Origin: Geosiphon pyriformis
Lineage: Eukaryota; Glomeromycota; Glomeromycetes; Archaeosporales; Geosiphonaceae
Direction: 5' to 3'
NCBI GenBank assembly: GCA_016748015.1
Contig: JAAOMT010000400.1
Span: 270,528-334,527 of the forward strand
DNA length: 64,000 nt
The translations under genes were made by a program, and so were the position numbers. The stretch's first letter is position 1, and each line of letters starts with the position of its first letter. Below the pieces are notes generated by a model that saw only the letters and a list, made by a program, of their open reading frames with translations, ran no database searches and was not told the DNA's origin. This document shows, piece after piece, positions 24,411-36,469 of this stretch.

Positions 24411-24648
24411 GGTAAAAAAACTTCTTTCAAAAAACTTTCTTGGCTCTTTTTTTGGGGATTTGGGAGGAATGAGAGAAAGAGTTTTTTTATCTCATTATTA
24501 TTATAAAAAACATAAAATAAATAAATAAAACTTCTTTCTTTTTTACTTCCAAATAATCCTCAAAGAGCACATTTTCTAAAAAAAAAAGTTTTTTAATTTT
24601 TCTTGTTAAGTTTATATCAACATTTCTTTAACTAATAACTCTTTTGTT

Positions 24649-26538
24649 GTGGATTTAAAGACTACGTCTGGCAGTGATATGTCTAAGAAAAAAGTGCCTA
24701 AGAGTACTCTTTATGGTTCTGCTGGTGGTTTTTTCTCCCAAAAAAAAAAAGTAGTTCTTGGTAATATTAAATATTCAGGTGATGAAAAGAACATTTCTTT
24801 AGTCAAACTTGGTTCTAGTGGCATGTACTTGGACATAAATAGTGAATCTAGTTGTGGTGAAGACAATACACTCATAGAAGATATTAACAGTAGGTCACTT
24901 TTAGACTCAGCAGCTACTACTCTTAAAGTGAAAAAAGTGAATTCCAGCATGGTCTTTGGGTCCTCTTTTGGCTTCCCCAATTATGAAATGAAAGAAAAAG
25001 TGGAACTCTTCTCACCCCCCCTTGGTATATCTTTGGAAAAAAAATGGATAGATCCTAAAATTGTAAAAACTCCTGTGGAAGTTTCTGTTAGGAAGTCATT
25101 TGCTTTGGATATCAATCTTTTGGCAGTGGAGGGCAAATCTGCTACAGCTAAAACTCAGTTCATCAGAAAAATTTTTTTGACAGTCAATGGTTTTGGGAGG
25201 ACCACTACTCCCTCAAAATTTGAAGAAATTATCTGATCAACATTTACTTCTGAGAAGAGCTTGATTAAGGCTACATTATTGGCCAAAGAAAAAGGGATCA
25301 TCATAAACAGCAATCTCAAGAAACAAAGAATTCATTCAGATTAGGCCATAGTAATCAAAGAAATTCCCATGAATATGCCAAAGAAAATGATTGTTGCCAT
25401 AGTATCTAAGTTTGGTAATATTAAGTCGATCAAAATTCAGCTGATTGGTATATGATAAAAGACTGTAGTGGAATTCACTGAATTAGAACAAGCAAAGCAA
25501 CTGATATCAAAATGATTGTTTCTTATTGGGAAAGATTCAATGCATGTGACTATGGCTATAAGAGATTAGGATACTTGGATGTCTAGGGATTGCTTTAAGG
25601 TGCTTTTGTTTATTTTGTCAGTGGGAACAACTGTACACAATCTTGGTACTCTTTTGGAAGGGGCTGGTGAAAAAACTTGTGTAATTAATCATTTTCTGGA
25701 GACTGGCAACTGGAATCACTGTGCTGTAGTTGGTTTTAAATCTGAAAATAAGCTTGAATCTGCATTTTGCACTGAGCCAATTTTTGGTGGCATAAGACTT
25801 TCTTGGGCTAAATTGGACCTGGTTTGGTGTGAAAAATATGAGAAGTTTAGACACTCAGCTTTGGAGTGTGATGCTTCTGATGCTCTGGTTTCTGCCTCTC
25901 CTGAAAAAAACTTTAAAAGGAATGCTTCTAATAAGTATCATCTTCAGTTGGCAAAATTGTATAGAAAAAAAAGTGTTCCAATTTATCACTCTGCTGCCTT
26001 TGGTGGCAAAACTTGGGTCCAAGTGGTCTCATTTGCTGGTTTTTCTGGTGGTCTTTGTTTTAGTTCTGGTTCCAGTTCTGGCATCCTTTTTTCTGGTGCC
26101 TCAAATTTGAACAGTAACTCCCTTCTTGCTTCAGCTAATAACTTTTCCTTAAATGCTCATTTGGCCACTTTGAAATGCTTCTTAGAGCTCTTAATAGATC
26201 AGGTGTCTGGTATATTGAAAAAGTTAAGTGGCATGGAACTGGTACCAATGGCAACCCCTTTTAGTGTTCCTTTTCTGGTTATTCCTATCTCTTTGGTGTT
26301 GAAATTGGATGTGAATATGGCTTTAAATGATATGATGTTAGCATCTGTTTCTCCTCTTTCAGCTGTTGATGATGTGATCCATAATTTTGGCTCGAGTTTT
26401 TCTAAGGTTTTAACCTCCAAAGTGGGTGGATTGAAATCAAAAATGGTGGCTTTTGAGGTCTCAATTGGTTTGGTTTTGGAAAAGTTGAATCATCTGTGTT
26501 CTGGTTCAGATTCTTCAGCTCTCCTTTCATCTCAATAA
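24649..26538 (+). pseudogene. LINE copy 2 ORF1, type B
   Basis: One frame from the start region to TAA at 26538. The first ATG is 24679 (MSKKKVPKSTLYGSAGG); an in-frame GTG lies at 24649. The N-terminal third is unrelated in sequence to copy 1 ORF1. From KSFALDINLLAVEGKSATA onward the two share layout: the INGFG/VNGFG-TTPSKF block, an RRM-like stretch (AIVIKEIPMNMP, IKSIKIQLIG), GTTVHNLGTLL, and a CCHC region that has lost cysteines (WCEKYEKFRHSALEC). Stops lie at 25234, 25342, 25454-25459, 25515 and 25567, mostly at Trp or Arg codons. The last open piece, 25579-26538, ends in Ser-rich and helical segments. Confidence 0.85.
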
Positions 26539-29500
26539 GTGGTTTGGTGTAGAAGGTGGCTACATGTAATGTCAGAGGCATGAACAATCCTGTTAAACAA
26601 GAAGATATTGTTTGCTGGCACAAATATATGGACAATGTAATTTCTGTGGTTACTAAAACAAAGTTGAAAGACAAAGTTCATCCTTGGATTATGAATAAAT
26701 TTAATGGTGTTTGAGTGTTCATCTCTGGTTTAGAGTCTGGTTATTTGGATGCAGATGTTGCCATAATTATGAATGCTTCTTTAGCAAAGCACATGTACAA
26801 AGTTTTTAAGATGTTCAGCCGACTCATTTCTGTGAAATTGCTCTTCAAAAACAATCTTTCTGTAATAGTTTTGGGCTTGTATGTGAGTGCTACCTTGGTG
26901 AAGAGGCTGAAGCACTCACAAGTTGTTAATTCAATGGTGGTTGAGGCTTTAAATGGCAGTACATTTGTTGTTCTTAGTGGTGATTTTAACGAAAATGATT
27001 TTGGTCACAGTACAAGCTTCAAGAAATGTTTGGATCTGGGTTTGCTTAATTCTTTACATGATTTTTCTTTGCACAAACTTTTCACATGGTCCAATTTGAG
27101 GGGTGTTCAGAAGTGCATAGATTTTATATTGGTTAGTAATGATCTTCGCAGTTCTTCTTTTAACCAAAGAGTTTACTGTCTGGTTGAATTTTTTGATTCT
27201 GACCACTTGGTTGTATCAATGGACATTAGTTTGGGGGGCCTTCTCAATTCTCAGCTTAATTTGATCTGCAAACAGGCTGCAAAAGAAAAATGGAAATACA
27301 AAGTCAATAATATCAATAGTGAGGTTTGGAAAAAGTTTAGAAATACATCATTGGCTGCTGCTTCAAAGACTGCTAGTGATTTTGAATATTACAAAACTAA
27401 AGGTGATATCAATAGAATGTGGACACAGCTCTGTTGGATGATGTGCTCTGCAGTGGAAGCTACTCTTATGAAAACATGGTACAGAGATAGCAAGTTGGTC
27501 AAGACTGCTGTCTCTTCTAGATTTCACAAGTTAAAACTTTTGGTAACAAAAATTTTGAATGCATACAAATCAGATAATTTGGGAAAATTTCAGGCTTTAA
27601 TTAATAAATGAACTGACTTGGATCTTGATCTGGCTGTAGAGTTCAAGAGTTTCTTGAACAATGATCATAACAAAGTGTTGGTTGAACAATCACTAGCTCA
27701 TTTTAGGAAATTGTATAGATCTCACAAGTTTTTAGACTCTAAGGCTGCTGAGAATTCACAGATACAAGCAGCCATTGATAAGCATATAGAAGCTTTTGTG
27801 GACAACAAAGGTCAAATGATTAGAAGTGTGTTGGAGAAGCCTTTCAGAAAAGTTATGTTGGATCATCTGGTTGATAATAAAGATTTGGTTTTAAAGCCTG
27901 ATTTGGTCAAGGGCAGAATGGATTCAATTATAGAGGATTGGATCAGAAAATGTGCAATCAAATCTTCTGTGTCTTTCTGTTGGCAAGAACAATTTTTTTC
28001 TTTCAATTATGTCAATGATAGTGCATTTTCTGACGTGATAAAGCAAATTGATTTTGATGAATTTTTATTGGTGGTCAAGAATCTTCCTGATGGCAAAGCT
28101 GTTAGACTGTCTGGTATCTTTAATGAGATGTGGAAGCATTGTGATGAGTTTGTCCTGATTTTTTTTTTGCATCTGCTCAATTCATGTTTGATATGTAAAT
28201 CTGTTCCAGATGTCTGGAAAGAAGTCTGGGTGTCCATGATTCCAAAACCTTATAAGTGAGAAGGGGTATTAACAAACACCAGACTTATTGCTCTTATTGA
28301 AACTTCTAAGAAAATTCTTTCAAAAATTCTATCTGATCATATTTTGAGAGCTTGCAGCACACACAACATTCTGCATAGAGACAACTTTTCAGTATTGAAA
28401 GGCATTTTTATTCAATCTCCTATTTTTGTTGTAGGATCTGTTGTGAAAGATGCTTTAGAAAAAGGCAGGGAACTCTGGCTGGTACTTCAAGACATGCGCA
28501 AAGCTTATGATTCAGTAGGCTAGTTGTATTTAAAAAGTAGTTTAGAAAAAATCAAAATGTGTGAAAAGTTTGTTAGGTTTTTTGGTAGTATTCACAATGA
28601 CCACACAAATAGGGTTATGATGAACTTTGGTTTATTCAAGGATTACAAAGTTCATGATGGTCTGGATTAGGGGGAAGTTTTTTCTTCTCTTTTGTGAAGA
28701 ATTTTTTATGATCCTCTTTTGTGCGAGATAAAGAAACATGAATCATTTTTTAGGTATCAGATCAATTCCAAATTCATGGCCAAAACAGGCAAAATAGAAT
28801 TAAATACTGGTTTGACTTTTTATTTGTCTGCTGGTGCTTTTGTGAATGATACCATTTGGGTTGGCAATTGTCATATAGTGACACAGAAGATTTTGAACAT
28901 TGCTAGTAAGTTCTTTAAATTAATAGATATATCGATTAATATAAAGAAAACAGTTGCCATTTTTATTAACCCAAGGACCAGCAATATCTCCTTGAAGGTA
29001 AGTGGGTCTCCAATTTCAATCACAAAGGCTGGTGAGGCTCATTGATATCTAGGTATTTTTCTGTTAACTAAAGGTCTTTTTGGTCTGAGTTTAAAGAAAG
29101 CAAATTCAGATGTCAAGTTTTTCTCATCCATAGTTTTGTGCAAAGCTATCATAGACAAGCAGTTCTCTTATTTAGTATTAACTGTTTTACAGCCCATAGT
29201 GAAATATAGAACTTAATTTAGTTTTGTTAATAAAGGCACGTGTAAGAAATAGAACTATATAATTAGAAAGAGGTTAAAGTCTAAGGCCAGTTTGCCTAAG
29301 GACTTTCCTAATGAGACAGTGTACTATCCCTTTTTATACAATTTGAAGTCCTTTGAACAAGTCCAGACAGAAGCAAAAGTCTTATCAGTTTTACAGTTCA
29401 CTAATAATAGTGGATTAATGAGTTGACTATTTGGGCATAAGTTAATGGACTTGCAGGTTTTGGGCTGGGTATCTCAGAACTCTCTTCAATTTTCTGTTAA

Positions 29501-32180
29501 GTTGATGGTCAATCTGATGAACAATTTTCTGGCTGGTGTTACCAAAATTTTTTTGCATAATGAAATTTCCTTAGCTAATGGCTTGTCCAATACTTTTTGT
29601 CTTAAGCATGGTTTTTCAGTTTTGGATATTTTGGGCCAGACACTGTATCTCCAGTGTTACCAGAGGTTTTTGGTCTCTTCTTAGCTCTTGTATGTTTGTT
29701 ATGAGAAGTGTTTGAACCTCCGATAACTGAATTTATCTTCAAATTATCTCCTATAATTTGAACTGCTGGGCTTATAAGTGAAATGGCCAATTTCATGTCA
29801 GTTATTTTGTATAGTTACATTGTAGTAAACATCAACTCTTTCCTAGGAATTGCTCGTCTAGAAGCTCACTAAAAATGTGTAGTTACTTTGCTGTAAAAGT
29901 CAACTCTTCTACAGGAATCTCGTCTGTAGGCTACCCTAATGATTATAATAAGAAAAAAAAAATAAATAAGAGAAATGTAAAAGGAATAGAATTTTATCAA
30001 GGGAAACGTTTTTCTATCCAGGTCTGGAGTCACTAACAGTTTACTGAAATTGGTAGCTAATCAATTTCAAAATGTTAGTTGGATTTTGAGGATTTTCCAA
30101 GTGTAATAATTAAAGAATTTGGTTTTTTTCAAATTATTTGATTTTTATTTCTTTTTGTGTATGTAGGAATGGTTCTAAGTGATAAATCTAAAGTAAAATA
30201 CATTTTTTCAAAGAGAGAAGCTCTTCTTTTATACAACTTGTCATAACACTATTCTATGAACTTGAACTTTGCTCTTTTCTACAATTTTGCTGAACTAAAA
30301 ATACATTTCGGCAAACTACAAGTTATTTTTGCAAACTATTAGATATTTCAGTGAACTATCAATTATTTTGGTGAATTTCTACAAATTTCGGTGAACTTTT
30401 GAATGTTACATATTTTGGTATTACATGATTGATCATCACACTTAGATTACATTTGTGTTATGTACAAATTGGGTTATTAATTAAATGATAATTTTGGACA
30501 TTTTGCTAATATAATAAGTAATAATTTAAAACAATAATATATGCTAATTAATAATAAAATTTATAAGGGTAATTTCATGCTAAACAATATTTCTAATTTT
30601 GTCTGGTAACATCAGGTTTGCAAATTACTGAAGCATTTTGGGATCATTTTTGCAGACCAGTTATTGAACAGTCATAGAGAATGTTTTAATTAGAAGGATT
30701 TTTACCATTGGAAACAATTGGATCTCAGAGGTCTAGTTCCTTTATGGTTCATATTGGTTTTAGATTTTGTCAAGAGTAGTGGTTTGGTTAAAAGTTTCTC
30801 TCCTGTTTTTGAGTCTTCTTTCAAGTTAGATGTTTCTAATATAGAGCACTTTGGTTTCATCCATTCTAGTTTGAAGGATGCTTCATTGCCAGTAATTTTA
30901 GTTTATACTGATAGTTCTGTTAAAGACTTTGGTACTTCTGGTGCTGTCAGAGGGACTGCTATCTATTTTTCTAATCTGAGTTTGCACATAAGTGTGAAAG
31001 TTTATAGTTTACTATTATCTACTCTAATTAAAATGCAGGCTGTTGTATTGGCTCTTGAGTGCATTCCAGCTTTCTCAAATGTTATAGTTTTTTTAGACAG
31101 TCAGACCTTCTTAGATGCTTGTCAAGCAGAGTTGAGATTGGTGGCTTCTGATTTTTGCAACAAGTGCTGAATAGAACACTGTCATATTAGCAATTTGGTC
31201 AAATGTAAAAATATTTCTATTACTTGAACAAAGGTGAAAAGTCATTCTGGTGTGTTAAGCAATAAATGTGCTGATTGGTTGGTTGATCTAGCCACATCAT
31301 CAGGGCTTGTTTTTTTAACAAACATCAAAGAAAAAATCTTAATGGCAGATGGTAAGATAATTTCTGGCAATACATGCTGCTTTATTAGAAAAACAAATAA
31401 TACTGTTAGATGCTTTTAATGGGAATTTAGATCTGGTTTGAGCATTGTGGATTCTTTGCAGGTTGGGAACATAAATTTGGTTTGTACTGTCTTGGTCTGG
31501 CACCCTGATTCCCACATGTCTATGGAATATATGAGCAGGACTACCACCAGTTTGTGTATGTATTTAATGAAAGCTTTACACAAGAGGCTGTCTGTGGCTA
31601 TAAGAAAATGCTTATATGATCAAAGTTATCCTAGTGTGTTATGTGTACATTATGGGGAGGTGGATTTCTCAGATCATTGTTTTGTTTGTCACTTGGACTT
31701 TTTGATGCGTCAGAGCTTGTTAAGTGAGTATTTTTCTCTTTGGAAGTTTCTTACTGAGATGACCTTGTCATTATCTGCAATTCTGTAGTCTTTGGCTTCT
31801 TCTGTTTCTGATGTTGGTCTTTACACAATTTTGTGCAAGGGTCTGTGTTTGAAGATTGGTTGGCAGATGCTAAAACATCTTTTGTGGATGCTAAGCTTGC
31901 AATGTCTCATCTAGTCGAATTTGTTCAGAGTATGGTTACTAGCCATAGAGAGCAAATCTGGGTGCCTAACATAAAACTTTGAACTAAAATGGAGCGTCAT
32001 GAATCGCTACATGCAAATGGGTCTTTTTATGACATTATTTGAGGTCTTCCTACTAAGGTTTCAGATGGTGTTGCTCAGTTGTTAGGAATTGAGAAGGGTT
32101 ATGCCACCAACTTTGGCCTAAGTATTGGCTGTTTGTTTTTCACTGGTGCTGCTAGCAAAGTTACAATAAATATAGTTGCA
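26538..32180 (+). pseudogene. LINE copy 2 ORF2 (interrupted)
   Basis: The expected ATGA overlap with ORF1 is ATAA here (26537-26540), so the ORF2 start codon itself is lost by G to A. The frame is constant from there to the LTR at 29655, resumes at 30616, and shifts once near 31838. Recognisable parts: endonuclease GDFNENDFG at about 26980; RT KAYDSVG at about 28502; the catalytic box, now FVND, at 28839-28850 (Asp to Asn); RNase H VYTDSSVKDFG at about 30903; and the C-terminal block EQIWVPNIKL near 31950. Stops include Trp to TGA at 28258, Gln to TAG near 28669 and Trp to TGA near 28697. Dead. Confidence 0.88.
29655..30611 (-). repeat. Solo LTR, family A, inserted in LINE copy 2
   Basis: A 957-bp LTR in reverse orientation with perfect 9-bp ends TGTTACCAG / CTGGTAACA. 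The left flank is CCAG and the right flank TCAG: a 4-bp target duplication with one C-to-T change. Taking out the LTR and one duplicate restores the ORF2 frame (LYLQ-VCKLLKHFG, matching KCVSLLRHYG in copy 1). No internal gypsy sequence remains. This is the best-preserved member of LTR family A in the window. Confidence 0.95.
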
Positions 32181-32318
32181 TAGTGTAGCCTTAATTGGCT
32201 GAGTGGCTGGTTACATGTAGTAAAAGCATGAATCACATTTAATTTAGAACTTTAGATAGTTGTATTGTATTAGATAGTGATTGGCTTCACTCATTAAACT
32301 AAATAAAAAAAAAAAAAA
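32180..32318 (+). repeat. LINE copy 2 3' UTR and poly-A
   Basis: TAGTGTAGCCTTAATTGGC, GGCTGGTTACATGTAG and GCATGAATCACATTTAATTT precede a TAAATAAAAAAAA tail. Its near-identity with the tail at 33310-33440 (minus) marks the two as the same LINE subfamily. Confidence 0.8.
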
Positions 32319-32411
32319 ACATTAAACTTTTTATAATTAGCTAAAATATAATTTAACAAAAATTCGAAATTTTTTTTTTAGCTGTTTTAATTAAAACAAT
32401 TTAATAAATAT

Positions 32412-33300
32412 TATTATAAGTAAATTTGGTAGTGTATAATCATAACATTTGGTGCTTGTAATTTAATAGAAAAAGCCAGTTAAATGTAGATAAATTAGTT
32501 TGGTTGGTTAAATTGGTTATAAATCTTTAAAAATTTTTTATTTAAAGTTTATTCATTGAGTTGTTTTGTTATAAGACACAAAAATGTTATTTCTTTAAAT
32601 ATTATGTTTTTTTCCAAGTTAATAAGCACAGTTACTAGAATTTAGCATTATTTTTTTATTTTTTTAATAAGTTAATAAGATAAAATTAATATTTATATTT
32701 AAAAAAAGCTTTCTTTTTTTATTAGACTATTACAAAGTCTATTCTTAGACAGTTTATTTTTAATATTGTCACTTTATAAGAAAGAAGAAAAAAAAATAAA
32801 AAAAAAATTAGTATTTTGTTAATTATTATAATTAAGAGTAATTGGTTTAAATTATTAAAGTTCTAAAAAGTGTTTATGTTAATAGTATTTAGCTTAAAAC
32901 AAAAATAAGAAAAAACAATTAATTAGATATTAAAAATTGGAATATTAAAATTATGTACTTTTTTTGGATTAAATAATAATATTTTTATTTGATTAATATA
33001 GAAATATAAAAAAAATAAGATAAAAAATTAATTTTTGTTTGGTTTTTTTTATCTATTAAAATTTTTTTTTATACATATTCTTTAATTCTATAAAATTGCT
33101 TTTAATTGTTTATTATTGTTAATTATTACTTATTATTTTAATTATTGCTTTATTATTTTATATTATGATTAATTATTTTATGTTATTAATAGTTATTATG
33201 TATTATTTTATATTATTATGTATTATTTTGTATTATTCTGAATTATTTTGTGTTATTTTATATTCTTTTATATTATTTTGTATTATTATTATTTTTTTTA
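32412..33300 (-). repeat. LTR family B-like, reverse orientation
   Basis: Starts TATTATAAG and aligns with 1051-2033 throughout: shared TTATAAGACACAAAAATG, AAGCTTTCTTTTTTTATTAG and ACAAAGTCTATTCTTAGACAG blocks. It also contains the degenerate TATTATTNTG minisatellite at about 33150-33290. No gag or PBS is visible on its left, so it is probably a solo LTR. The right edge merges with the tail of the next LINE and is approximate. The frame at 33165-33362 is this minisatellite, not a gene. Confidence 0.6.
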
Positions 33301-35470
33301 CTATTATAAATAAGATCCAATTATTATCTAATACAATACAACTATCTAAAGTTCTAAATTAAATGTGATTTATATATTTGCTATATGTAACCAATTACTT
33401 AACTAATTAAGACAATACTATATAACTATATTAATTGAAATATTTTGAATTATATTTGCAAAAAACAAATAACTAACTTTTGAACCAAAACTAACAACAA
33501 TATTTTGTTCAATACTTAATAAACAAACACCACTTGAAATTTCAGTGAATAAATCATGAACAGCAATAAACATAGAGCTATTTCTAATTAATAATCTCTT
33601 ATAATTTACGTTAGTATAAAGTTTTAAATTAGAAATCCATATTTGTTTTCTGTAGTTAACAATTAAAATCTCTGTTTAAGTAACAGTCTTATTACTAATA
33701 ATTACACCCAAATTTTTACTTATTACTATATTTGTCTCTTGATTCTGTAATAAAAAGATCACCAATGACTGATATTTAAGACTAGACTAAAGAACTATTG
33801 GCTTAAATACATCTAATCTCTTAGCCAGCTTACTAATTTGCTCTATAAGACTGTTAAGACTGTACTCAAAAACAGCAAACTTATTACTTACTTCCAAAAA
33901 AACCAGTAGGGAAAATTTAACATCTAAAAATGAACCAGTATTAGAAAAAACCAAAGACATCATATAAAAAGTAGAACTATTAGCAATTTAAGTCCAAATT
34001 TTTCTACTAAATGAAATTGGACAAGCAATTAGTGTCTGTTTTTTTTATATATATTCTCTAAACAAACCTAATTCTAAAAATTAACCACTTATTTATTACA
34101 ATTATCCGAATTTTCACTCACTGAACACATACTAGAAACATAATTAAATTGTTTGCACTAAACACAACAGGCCAAAAAAAGACCAGTCCAATACAAATTC
34201 ACATTCTTAAAAACCAGAGTAGAATTAACAACAGCCTTTTTAGAAGCTTTGTTAACAAAACAAACAACAGCACATCTATTACACTTATACATATTTAGAT
34301 TATAACTAATAAAACAAGTCTTTTTATCATATAATGTTAATATTTCAGAAAAATTATAAGCAGTAATATCAACTAACAAATTATATAACAAAGCTTAATA
34401 AAGATCTTTAGATATTTACAACTGTTTATTATTGATTGCCAAAATCATATATACAAAATCTTTTTTCATAAAAACTGACCAATTGAAAGCAATCAAACTA
34501 ACAATATTCAATAATTCAAATTTCACTAGTGTTTTTTGCCAAAAACCAATGAGTTATATTTTGATAAACACAATCTTGCCAAATTTAGAAAACACTGACT
34601 TGACAGCTAATTTGAGAAAATTTACTGGAATTTTTTAACAATTATTTTCTAATTTGTACAATTGTTTTTTTTCTTATATTATCATTTATCATAATTTTCT
34701 TACAAATTGCCAATTTTTTTGCTTTATTTAAGCTTAATTCTGATGTAAAAAATGATCTAATAATTCTTGAGAATTTTAAAAAAGTAAATGCTCTTTTAAA
34801 ATCATCAACATAATAAAAAAATTTTTTTACTGCAATCAATTTATTACCATTAGTTTTGCCAAGTACAATAAACAACTTAATATTTAATACAAACAATTTT
34901 GCCAAATTAAAACTTTGTTTTTTCAAAACATGTAATCCAACTAATAAGAATTGCTTGAAGCCATTAAATTTAAATAATAAAAGCATTAAAATGTCTTTGT
35001 TATTGCTTAAATCCACAAATAAAAGAGTTTTTGGTAGTTGACTCAACACATATGTTTAAGTGTGAGTTTTCTATAGTGTAATATTGTTTATATTATTGTT
35101 AACTACCAAATTATCCAAATTTACATAATTAATTTTTTTAGCAATCATATTATTTATATTTTTTATGTTTAATAAATCACTAATACTACTGGCTTTGCTA
35201 TCAATTTTGCTTCTCCAAAACACTACAGACTTTTTATCAAAGACATTAATATTTTTGAGACTTAAAAAACTAGTAAATGAGTTAATCACACTAATACTCA
35301 CATCAGACTTTTTCAGTTTTTTATAAGATATATTGTAAAAGTAAATACTTTTTACATGTTTTTTTTTGGTATTTAAGTAAGTCCCTAAATCAGCTGAACT
35401 CAAACCAAAACTACCAGCAAAAAAACCTATTAGTTTTATTACAACAAAAAGAGATAAGTTGGAAAAAATA
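33300..35470 (-). mobile_element. Internally deleted LINE (copy 4, ORF1 type C)
   Basis: The minus strand has an ORF1 of a third type. 35403-35071 includes SSADLGTYLNTKKK; 35049-34642 has FKRAFTFLKFSRIIRSFFTSE; 34391-34158 has CNRCAVVCFVNKASK and a degraded CCHC. Then, instead of ORF2, sequence jumps near 33650 to the last ~80 residues of ORF2 (QIWISNLKL, then SNINIVI-like end at about 33410) and the conserved 3' UTR (33440-33310). About 4 kb of ORF2 is missing. Heavily AT-shifted, with stops throughout. The junction is likely an old internal deletion. Confidence 0.75.
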
Positions 35471-36369
35471 ATTAAAGGAACACAAAAAAAAAAAGAAAAA
35501 AAAGAAATTAATTCTTTGATAATTTTTTGTTCTTATTATGACCAAAGAATTAATAAGAGAAAGTTTTATTTTTGATTTATTTATTTTTGAACAAAAATCA
35601 GTTTTAATATAAGTTTTATAAAAAAATAATAATTAAATTTTCTAAAAACACATAAAATACAACCAGCCAAAAATTAAAACTAATTTAATTAAAATATAAC
35701 CAGAATTTTTTTATTAATTATTATTATAAATATATTTTTTGATAAGTTAATTGTTTTATAATTTGACATTCAAATTAGTTACTATTATAATTTAAAGATT
35801 TTAGTTTAAATGTTTTTTATATAATAAACAGAAAATTAATATAATTACAATTAATATTTAATATATGATTTTTTTGACATAGTAATTAATTTATTTTGGT
35901 GTTTGTACTCTTTTGCTAAACAATTTTAGTTTTTATAACTATATTTATACTTTTATTTAGTGTTTTTTATTAAATAATTTTTAATGTTATAATTTTAACA
36001 CTATTTTTTTAATTAATTAATAAATAAACAAAAGAAATAATAATAAAAGATAAAAATTAATATCTAATTAATAACTATAATTAAAAATTATTGTTTTAGT
36101 ATTGTTAATTAATATTATTAATATTAATAATATTAATATGAATAGATTTAAGATGCTAATAAATTAAGTTTGAATATATAAAATAATAGCTTGAAATATA
36201 ATTATAATAAATAAATTTATTAAATAATTAAATATTAAATTTATTATTGTAAAGTAATAATAAAAAATAAGATTAATTTTTAATTAAACTTGTCTGTTTT
36301 TTAAGATAGTCTGTTTTTTTGGCTTTTAATACTTTTATTATATATATATATATATTTTTAATATAAAAT
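35471..36369. other. AT-rich spacer, nothing recognised
   Basis: About 0.9 kb of near-pure A+T with short palindromic stretches (AATATTATTAATATTAATAA near 36110) and a (TA)n run near 36340. No protein or RNA signal. Confidence 0.45.
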
Positions 36370-36469
36370 TTCCAAAATTTTTAAAACTTCTTTCTCTCTT
36401 TCATCCCAAATTCCTAAAAAAGAGTCAAAAGTTTTTTGAAAGAAGTTTTTTACAATTGAGTATGATAAA

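Larger units (their letters stand above)
17720..24480 (-). mobile_element. Near-full-length LINE (copy 1, ORF1 type A)
   Basis: A ~6.7-kb non-LTR retrotransposon. Order on the minus strand: 5' UTR (about 24480-24410), ORF1, ORF2, the conserved 3' UTR (about 17870-17755) and an AAT/A-rich tail at about 17720-17750. The 5' UTR matches that of the copy at 36370 (CTCCCAAATCCCC and GAAAGTTTTTTGAAAG-like blocks), so the 5' end is essentially complete. GC content is much higher than its surroundings. It has in-frame stops but no frameshift in either ORF, so it is a recent insertion killed by point mutation. Confidence 0.92.
24500..32318 (+). mobile_element. Near-full-length LINE (copy 2, ORF1 type B), split by solo LTR
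   Basis: A plus-strand LINE lying head to head with copy 1. After removing the 957-bp LTR and 4-bp duplication it is ~6.85 kb: 5' UTR about 24500-24648, ORF1 24649-26538, ORF2 about 26538-32180, 3' UTR 32180-32290 and a poly-A tail ending at about 32318. It is more decayed than copy 1: many in-frame stops and one frameshift near 31838. RT Asp is changed to Asn and the C-terminal zinc knuckle has lost a Cys. Its 5' boundary is approximate. Confidence 0.9.

Noticed and set aside
28250-28700. TGA recoded as tryptophan in the LINEs
   Set aside because: TAG also replaces Trp, and TAA/TAG/TGA also replace Gln and Arg, while clean TGG remains at most Trp sites and the host genes use TGG. Ordinary transitions explain it.
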